From SZUA-521 sp041738285 (GTDB lineage Bacteria > Pseudomonadota > Gammaproteobacteria > Pseudomonadales > Azotimanducaceae), in contig JBGSQB010000018.1 of NCBI GenBank assembly GCA_041738285.1, positions 1-25,742 of the forward strand: a DNA stretch of 25,742 bases. Direction: 5' to 3'. Positions within the stretch are counted from its first letter, which is position 1; every line of letters starts with the position of its first letter. A program made the position numbers and the translations under genes. The notes beneath the pieces are model-generated. The model was not told where the DNA came from and made no database searches. It saw nothing but the letters and a program-made list of their open reading frames with translations. Below, piece after piece: positions 23,268-25,742 of the stretch.

Positions 23268-23284
23268 GGCCGCGTTCGGCGGCC
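23268..23284 (-). terminator. GC-rich hairpin between nqrM and the HDOD gene
   Basis: GGCCGC and GCGGCC form a perfect 6-bp stem around a 5-base loop, in the 103-base gap between the nqrM stop and the HDOD start. No T-run follows on the minus strand. It may be a weak terminator or a leader hairpin. Confidence 0.3.
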
Positions 23285-23339
23285 TTCTACCATTCAGACT
23301 AGACGAACCGACGAAAACTGCCGGCACGCGTGTTGGAGG

Positions 23340-23579
23340 TCAGAAATCGCGACGGGTCGCGTCGTACGGCAAGTCCAAACGGGACGGATCGATGGGTTCG
23401 ACGGCACCGGCGCGCGTTTCGCACACCTGCGGATCGCCACCGCAGAACTCGCATTCGCCAAGACCCAGTTGGGCGAGCCCGCCACAGCTGCCCTGAAGCG
23501 GGCGGCGGCCGAAGAACAACCCGATCGCCATCGCCACGACGATCAGCATCATCAGCAGTAGGGTGAAGAGCAGCGTCAT
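23340..23579 (-). CDS. nqrM: Na+-NQR maturation protein NqrM
   Basis: The 79-residue protein has one N-terminal membrane helix (about 3-24). The DUF539 signature GSCGGL (30-35) and three more cysteines (43, 46 and 53) follow. In Vibrio, NqrM is needed to build the iron centre held between NqrD and NqrE of the sodium-pumping NADH:quinone reductase; its cysteines are thought to deliver iron. The ATG overlaps the apbE stop as ATGA (23576-23579). No nqrA-F gene lies in the window, which is unexpected (see findings). Confidence 0.88.
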   Translation of the reverse strand: MTLLFTLLLMMLIVVAMAIGLFFGRRPLQGSCGGLAQLGLGECEFCGGDPQVCETRAGAVEPIDPSRLDLPYDATRRDF

Positions 23580-24589
23580 GTCGAATTACCTTCCAGATAC
23601 GGTTTCATGGCGCTCGTGACGCGGGTCACGAATCCGGCCTCGGTGCGCTCGATGAAAAGCGCCGCCAAGCCTGCGGATTCGGCGAAGTCGGGACCCGCAA
23701 CCGGCCCGAGCACTTCGAGCAGGGTAGCAAATCCATCGGCTTCGAGTGTAGTTGGTCGAATCACGGTGACCGAAGCCAAGCCATGAGCGACCGGCGTACC
23801 CAGCCGCGGATCGAAGGTGTGGGAATAGCGCCGCCCCGACCACTCGATGTAGTTGCGATAGTCACCAGACGTTGCGACTGCTTCGTCCATCAGCGTCACC
23901 ACGCGGCTGATCGACGTGCCGGGCACTGCATCCGGCGTCTCGATGCCGATGCGCCAGCGCTCGCCGCTCGGTTTGATGCCCGCAGCGAATACCTCACCAC
24001 CAATTTCCACCATGTGGGCGTTGCACCCCGCGGCGCCGATCGCTTTTGCAACGGCGTCCACGCCATAGCCCTTGGCAACCGCCGACAGATCCACATACAG
24101 ATCCTTCATGCGACGCAGCGCGGGCGGTTGCGCGCGCCACTGCAGCGCTTCATGCCCCACCCGCGCACGCGCGGCCTCGATCTCAGCCGCCGATGGTTCG
24201 TCTTCAGGCGCCGCCTGCGGGCCGAATCCGAACAGATTGACCAGCGGACCTACCGTCACATCGAAGGCACCGTCACTTCGCTGCGCCAGCGTCTGCGCAA
24301 ACTCCACGACTTCGATCATGGCGGCCGACACCCCAAACCACTCGCCGATCGGCACCTGATTGAATTTCGAGAGGGTCGAAGCGGGATCATACGTCGACAT
24401 CTCGGCGTTGACGGCTTCAAGGGTGTCGCGAATGCGCGCGGGCAGATCCGCAGCACGGCCATCGCAATAGGCTGTGACGTGATAGCTCGTGCCCATGGTG
24501 CTGCCTGCCACCGTGATCGGCGCAGGCGGTGCGCAACCAGACAACGAGCCGCAGAGCATCAGCAGGCACGCGTAAGGTAGACGTCGCAT
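23576..24589 (-). CDS. apbE: FAD:protein FMN transferase, lipoprotein
   Basis: ApbE attaches FMN from FAD covalently to threonine residues of NqrB, NqrC, RnfG and similar proteins at the periplasmic face. The 337-residue product has a signal peptide with lipobox LSGC and lipidation Cys19. Family motifs follow: GTSYHVTAY, MSTYDPASTLSKFN, the FAD-site DLSAVAKGYGVD, VEIGGE, ATSGDYRNY and HTFDPRLGTP. Length is typical. It is coupled to nqrM by a 4-base overlap, consistent with joint Na+-NQR assembly. It is divergent from the dienelactone hydrolase gene, with 84 bases between starts. Confidence 0.94.
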   Translation of the reverse strand: MRRLPYACLLMLCGSLSGCAPPAPITVAGSTMGTSYHVTAYCDGRAADLPARIRDTLEAVNAEMSTYDPASTLSKFNQVPIGEWFGVSAAMIEVVEFAQTLAQRSDGAFDVTVGPLVNLFGFGPQAAPEDEPSAAEIEAARARVGHEALQWRAQPPALRRMKDLYVDLSAVAKGYGVDAVAKAIGAAGCNAHMVEIGGEVFAAGIKPSGERWRIGIETPDAVPGTSISRVVTLMDEAVATSGDYRNYIEWSGRRYSHTFDPRLGTPVAHGLASVTVIRPTTLEADGFATLLEVLGPVAGPDFAESAGLAALFIERTEAGFVTRVTSAMKPYLEGNST

Positions 24590-24613
24590 GGGCGGATGTT
24601 AGCCGAACTCGCC

Positions 24614-24643
24614 TTGACTGGCCCAAACGCGCTCCCCTACCCT
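24614..24643 (+). promoter_or_regulatory. Possible promoter of the dienelactone hydrolase gene
   Basis: TTGACT (24614-24619, five of six -35 positions) is followed after 18 bases by TACCCT (24638-24643, three of six -10 positions). It lies in the divergent gap with apbE and would give a leader of about 24 bases. Confidence 0.35.
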
Positions 24644-24673
24644 CCGATGCCTTCGCAGCCAGGGAGAGACGAC

Positions 24674-25381
24674 ATGACGATCAAGGAAGTGCGATACCGT
24701 GACGGCGACACCGAGTGTGTCGGGGTGGTCGCCATGCCGGCGGGTTCTGCCAAGGCGCCTGCCGTCGCAGTCATTCACGCCTGGGAAGGGCGCGATGGGT
24801 TCGTTGCCGGCAAAGCAGAGCAGTTCGCCAAACTCGGCTACATCGGCTTTGCGCTCGATGTGTACGGCGGTGGCAGGACGGGTGCAAGCCCGGCCGAAAA
24901 CGCACAGCTCATGCAGCCATTTCTCGATGATCGACCCAAACTGCGCAAACGACTCGAAGCGGGCGTCGCGGCGCTCAAGGCCCTCGACCGCGTCGATACT
25001 CGGCGTGTCGCCGCCACCGGATACTGCTTCGGTGGCCTCTGCGCACTCGACCTTGCGCGCACTGGGGCGGACCTGACCGGAGTGGTCAGTAACCATGGAT
25101 TGTTCACCCCATCGGGGACCGCCAATGCACGCATCAAGGCGCGTGTGCTCGCGCTGCATGGCTACGACGATCCGATGGTACCGCCCGAGTCGGTACTCGC
25201 CTTCGCCAAGGAAATGAGCGCGGCAGGGGCCGACTGGCAACTCCATGCGTACGGCAACACAGTACACGCATTCACCAACCCCAAGGCGAACGATCGGTCG
25301 ATGGGCGCGATGTTCGATGCCAATGCTGACCGACGGGCCTGGCAATCGACCGTCGACTTCCTGGCGGAGTGTTTCGTCTGA
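24674..25381 (+). CDS. Dienelactone hydrolase family protein
   Basis: The 235-residue alpha/beta hydrolase has the dienelactone hydrolase triad: a cysteine nucleophile in GYCFGG (about 117-122), the Asp in HGYDDPMVPP, and His in HAFT. There is no signal peptide. These proteins hydrolyse dienelactones or other small esters. In genomes without an aromatic degradation cluster, as here, the substrate is usually unknown. ATG at 24674 with GGGAGAG (24662-24668) was chosen; the in-frame ATG at 24596 lacks a ribosome binding site. The gene occupies the spot where nqr genes follow apbE in Pseudomonas. Confidence 0.9.
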   Translation: MTIKEVRYRDGDTECVGVVAMPAGSAKAPAVAVIHAWEGRDGFVAGKAEQFAKLGYIGFALDVYGGGRTGASPAENAQLMQPFLDDRPKLRKRLEAGVAALKALDRVDTRRVAATGYCFGGLCALDLARTGADLTGVVSNHGLFTPSGTANARIKARVLALHGYDDPMVPPESVLAFAKEMSAAGADWQLHAYGNTVHAFTNPKANDRSMGAMFDANADRRAWQSTVDFLAECFV

Positions 25382-25416
25382 ACGCCGGAAAACCGACACA
25401 TACAGCCGCCGAACGA

Positions 25417-25468
25417 TTGTGGGAGCGGACTTGGCGGCGAATCAGTTCGCGGCCACGGCCGCGCCAAC
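25417..25468. repeat. REP-like palindromic element
   Basis: The inner arms TGGCGGCGAA (25432-25441) and TTCGCGGCCA (25446-25455) pair with one mismatch around loop TCAG. Outer arms GGAGCGG (25422-25428) and CCGCGCC (25459-25465) extend the stem. The left end TTGTGGGAGCGGACTTGG strongly resembles the dispersed GTGG/GTAG-headed REP elements of Pseudomonas and related genomes. Only one copy was noticed here. It lies 36 bases after the hydrolase stop and may also act as a terminator. Confidence 0.6.
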
Positions 25469-25582
25469 AGAGGTGTGAGGGATTGTTACGGCACTCACCC
25501 ACAGCGTGCCCACAAGCGTTCACACGCAGCGACGAGCGAGCGCTCAAACTAACGCCTGAATTCGCACAAGACCAGTCGACTC

Positions 25583-25742
25583 GTGGGCCCAATCTCCGTC
25601 TACAACCGCGTTGCACGCATCAGCCCGAGCGCCGAGCGAAGGAACGACGGCGAGCGCCGGACCGCGAAGGATCGCCGCCGCCTGCTGCTGGCTGCGCTGC
25701 AGGGCACGGAACGCAGATCGGGCATCGATCAACGCAGCGGAC
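25583..25742 (+). CDS. Possible N-terminus of an unrecognised gene (cut by window edge)
   Basis: From GTG at 25583 the plus-strand frame stays open to the window end (53 codons), starting MGPISVYNRVARISPSAERR and continuing rich in Arg and Asp/Glu. About 79 percent of its codons end in G or C, like the neighbouring genes. An overlapping minus-strand frame (25742 to 25544) manages only about 65 percent, so plus is favoured. No clear ribosome binding site is seen and no family is recognised. The bases 25469-25582 before it hold nothing I can identify. Confidence 0.35.
   Translation, partial: MGPISVYNRVARISPSAERRNDGERRTAKDRRRLLLAALQGTERRSGIDQRSG

Noticed and set aside
23217..23561. Plus-strand 114-codon frame across nqrM
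   Set aside because: It is antisense to nqrM, whose cysteine motif is convincing.
25544..25742. Minus-strand partial frame at the right edge
   Set aside because: Third-position GC is lower than in neighbouring genes and than in the plus-strand frame, and no family is recognised; kept only as an alternative.
1..25742. CRISPR arrays, tRNA or rRNA genes, insertion sequences, phage genes
   Set aside because: Looked for and not seen: no regularly spaced repeats, no transposase or integrase motifs, no tRNA-like cloverleaf recognised by eye.

Overview
The window is a GC-rich, gene-dense bacterial chromosome segment. It most likely comes from a gammaproteobacterium outside the Enterobacterales. The evidence is the gene set and order: the end of an RNase E gene facing murB, then kdsB, lpxK, exbD, exbB, comEC, a DUF2062 gene, three lol genes, a PilZ gene, sthA, nqrM and apbE. 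From memory this is the backbone of the Pseudomonas rne-murB-kdsB-lpxK-exbBD-comEC-lolCDE-sth-apbE-nqr neighbourhood. The exact order or family was not determined. GTG starts are common, and genes often overlap by 1 to 8 bases (ATGA or TGATG junctions), which suggests tight translational coupling.

Layout. Bases 1-651 hold the 3' end of rne (+). Bases 693-2347 hold murB and an AlkB-family DNA repair dioxygenase (-), divergent from an HSD10-like short-chain dehydrogenase (2394-3164, +). A compact operon on the minus strand, 7866 to 3182, encodes ExbB, ExbD, a single 958-residue polypeptide joining MsbA to LpxK, and KdsB. It therefore covers proton-driven energy transduction, lipid A 4'-phosphorylation and flipping, and CMP-Kdo supply. 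Next comes a minus-strand pair, galU and a PLP-dependent D-threonine-aldolase-like gene (9960 to 7931). Upstream of it is a small unrecognised gene (10297-10049) behind a near-consensus LexA box. clpB (12927-10339) has a candidate heat-shock promoter and a clear internal ribosome binding site for the short ClpB form. Divergent from clpB lie a PilZ plus degenerate-Nudix protein and a DUF2244 membrane protein. comEC (-) is followed by a DUF2062 gene (+) and the lol operon (-, 20280 to 17137). The lol operon shares a mirrored promoter region with a second PilZ gene (+). A minus-strand run, 24589 to 20958, encodes ApbE, NqrM, an HDOD protein and the soluble transhydrogenase SthA. A dienelactone-hydrolase-family gene, a REP-like palindrome and the start of a possible further gene finish the window.

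How the genes work together. Much of the segment serves envelope biogenesis: peptidoglycan precursor (murB), lipid A and Kdo (msbA-lpxK, kdsB), UDP-glucose (galU) and lipoprotein export (lol). The rest covers stress and repair (clpB, alkB, the LexA-controlled small gene), redox metabolism (sthA, nqrM, apbE) and probable c-di-GMP or regulatory proteins (two PilZ proteins, one HDOD).

No phage, insertion sequence, CRISPR array, tRNA or rRNA was seen, and no complete new multi-gene system is evident. The points most worth checking are the MsbA-LpxK fusion, the SOS-controlled small gene, the PilZ-Nudix protein, the mirrored lol/PilZ promoters, and the loss of synteny exactly where nqrA-F would be expected. 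All family calls come from reading motifs; no database search was run.
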